From NCBI GenBank assembly GCA_946885925.1, contig CAMPHP010000117.1, positions 1 through 7,820 on the forward strand: 7,820 nucleotides of DNA, in the 5' to 3' direction. Below the pieces are notes generated by a model. That model was given only the letters and a program-made list of their open reading frames with translations, made no database searches and was not told the origin of the DNA. This DNA is from an uncultured Litorilinea sp. (GTDB lineage Bacteria > Chloroflexota > Anaerolineae > Caldilineales > Caldilineaceae). The translations under genes and the position numbers were made by a program. Below are positions 6,412 to 7,820 of this stretch, piece after piece; the first letter of the stretch is position 1; every line of letters begins with the position of its first letter.

Positions 6412-7820
6412 TTAGACAATTAGCGTCATGCCTTCAGCACCGGAATCGGCACCACCCGCTAATTTACCTGTGACCGGATCAATGGTGATGGCGTGGACAA
6501 GACCAAAGCCACCGTGGCTTTGGGGAATGTGCACAATGGGGTGGCGGCGGCGCACTTCGGCACAGACATATTCGGGAATGCGCATATGGGCGCGAATGGC
6601 ACCCACTTGGCAATCTATACGTGCGGCATGGGTCGCTTCAATGGGGCTCATGCCAAAATCTAGGATATTTACAATGACTTGAAGTATGGACGTGATGATT
6701 CGCGTTGCACCCGGCGCGCCTAGCACCAAGACAGGCTTGTCGCCTTTGTAGACAATGGTGGGAGCCATGCCTGTGGTGCGTCCCTTGCGTGGGGCGATTG
6801 AATTGCGATGGCCCGACACGGGATAAAAATTGATCATGGAATTGTTGTACATAAAGCCCAGCCCAGGCGTAATCACGCCAGAGGATGAACCCAGCGAGTG
6901 GGTAAGCGCCACACAGTTTCCTTGATTATCTACAACCGTGACGTGGGTCGTGTCGGGTGTGCCGGTGGGTGTGAAACTCACCTCAATCGATTCCCCAGCC
7001 TTGATGCGGTCGCGCCAATACTCAGCACGCGCTTTCGACATCATCCACTGCTCCGGCACCTCACTAAAGAGCGGGTCTGCCATATAGGGATTACGGTCGG
7101 CAAACGCTGCCTTCATCGCCATCCCTATTGTATAAATATAGTCAGCCGTGTTATGTCCCAGCGCGGCCAGGTCAAAGCCTTCGAGAATGTTGAGGATGGC
7201 AATCAACGTGGGGCCACCATGCGGTGACGCAGCACTGGTAATCGTATAGTCTCGATAGGTGCCGGTGACGACCATATCTTCGCGCAAGGTATATTCTGCC
7301 AAGTCATCGGCTGTGACATAGCTGCCGTTGGCTTCCAGGTCTGCAATCATACGAGCGGCCAACTCGCCTGTGTAGAAATCCTCTGGCCCGTGTGTCGCTA
7401 AATGGCTCAGTGTGGCTGCATAATCAGGGTTGCGTAGGACATCGCCGGTATCGTAGGGTTCGCCGTTGGCCTTGAGATAGATGCGGCTGGCTTCGGGGTT
7501 CATGAGGATATAATCAAGCAGTGAGCTGGCTTCGGGATAGGCAGCCTTCTTTTTCCAGCGATTTGCGTGGAAATCACTGACGACATAGCCTTCATTCGCC
7601 ACACGCACGGCAGGAGCAATAGCATCGGCCCATGAAATGGTTCCGTAGCGCTCAAGGATAGCCGACATTCCCTTGATCCAGCCGGGGATGCAGATCGAGG
7701 TGTAGCCTGCATCGTTGACCTTGCCCTCCAAAAAATAACCCCAGCCATCGGGGTTAGGGCGGAGGAGTTTATCTTCCCACATGGTTGGAGAAGTCTTACT
7801 GCCAGCGAGGGCAGGGGCAT
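6412..7820 (-). CDS. Gamma-glutamyltransferase family protein (Ntn-hydrolase), N-terminus beyond the window
   Basis: Enzymes of this family mature by self-cleavage at a Thr and then transfer or hydrolyse gamma-glutamyl groups of glutathione-like substrates, usually outside the cytoplasm. The frame is open to the right edge, so the first part, including any signal peptide, is missing. An in-frame ATG at 7782 is internal and probably not the start. Numbering from that Met, visible parts are GWIKGM with LERYG (35-47), GGPTLIAILNILEGFD (189-204), FADRNPYMADPLF (227-239) and DTTHVTVVD (277-285). Thr278 is the expected cleavage site and nucleophile, so the small subunit would run from 278 to 456. 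GSSSGVITPGLGFMYNNSM (298-316) and GRTTGMAPTIV (334-344) follow. In the last motif the Ser-Ser pair of E. coli Ggt is replaced by Thr-Gly, and PGGSRI becomes PGATRI (357-362). Substrate is uncertain: it could be glutathione, a cephalosporin or another gamma-glutamyl amide. Confidence 0.92.
   Translation of the reverse strand, partial: APALAGSKTSPTMWEDKLLRPNPDGWGYFLEGKVNDAGYTSICIPGWIKGMSAILERYGTISWADAIAPAVRVANEGYVVSDFHANRWKKKAAYPEASSLLDYILMNPEASRIYLKANGEPYDTGDVLRNPDYAATLSHLATHGPEDFYTGELAARMIADLEANGSYVTADDLAEYTLREDMVVTGTYRDYTITSAASPHGGPTLIAILNILEGFDLAALGHNTADYIYTIGMAMKAAFADRNPYMADPLFSEVPEQWMMSKARAEYWRDRIKAGESIEVSFTPTGTPDTTHVTVVDNQGNCVALTHSLGSSSGVITPGLGFMYNNSMINFYPVSGHRNSIAPRKGRTTGMAPTIVYKGDKPVLVLGAPGATRIITSILQVIVNILDFGMSPIEATHAARIDCQVGAIRAHMRIPEYVCAEVRRRHPIVHIPQSHGGFGLVHAITIDPVTGKLAGGADSGAEGMTLIV

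Noticed and set aside
7500..7820. An ATG-started 106-codon minus-strand frame at the right edge.
   Set aside because: It is out of frame with the gamma-glutamyltransferase, whose own frame is open to the window edge and matches the family.

Overview
The window is bacterial, compact and coded entirely on the minus strand, so transcription runs from right to left. I see no tRNA, rRNA, insertion sequence, CRISPR array or plus-strand gene. The core is a de novo purine biosynthesis cluster in the order purL-purQ-purC-purE-purK. Two unrelated metabolic genes lie upstream of it: a flavin reductase and a partial gamma-glutamyltransferase. The phylum is only a guess. The compact pur cluster, the PurL with duplicated PurS-like modules at its N-terminus and the long PurC and PurQ would fit a Chloroflexota-type bacterium, but nothing in the window proves this.

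Layout in transcription order: gamma-glutamyltransferase, running off the right edge (7820-6412); a 94-base gap with a GC-rich hairpin; an NAD(P)H-dependent FMN reductase starting at GTG (6317-5751); a 68-base gap; purL (5682-2810), broken by an apparent one-base frameshift near 3376; purQ (2813-2007), overlapping purL by four bases; purC (1988-1011); purE (973-467); and purK (461 to the left edge, partial).

The five pur genes supply consecutive and paired steps of IMP synthesis. PurL plus PurQ convert FGAR to FGAM using glutamine. PurK and PurE carboxylate AIR to CAIR by way of N5-CAIR. PurC joins aspartate to CAIR to give SAICAR. Spacing is -4, 18, 37 and 5 bases, so co-transcription is very likely. 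PurM (AIR synthase), which acts between FGAM and AIR, is not in the window.

The points most worth a second look are the purL frameshift, which falls close to a domain boundary and creates an ATGA stop/start overlap; the single-chain tandem PurS-like architecture of PurL; and a perfect 13-base tandem duplication that doubles the purE start region and creates a six-codon minigene. I found no clearly new biological system; most of the window is ordinary primary metabolism.
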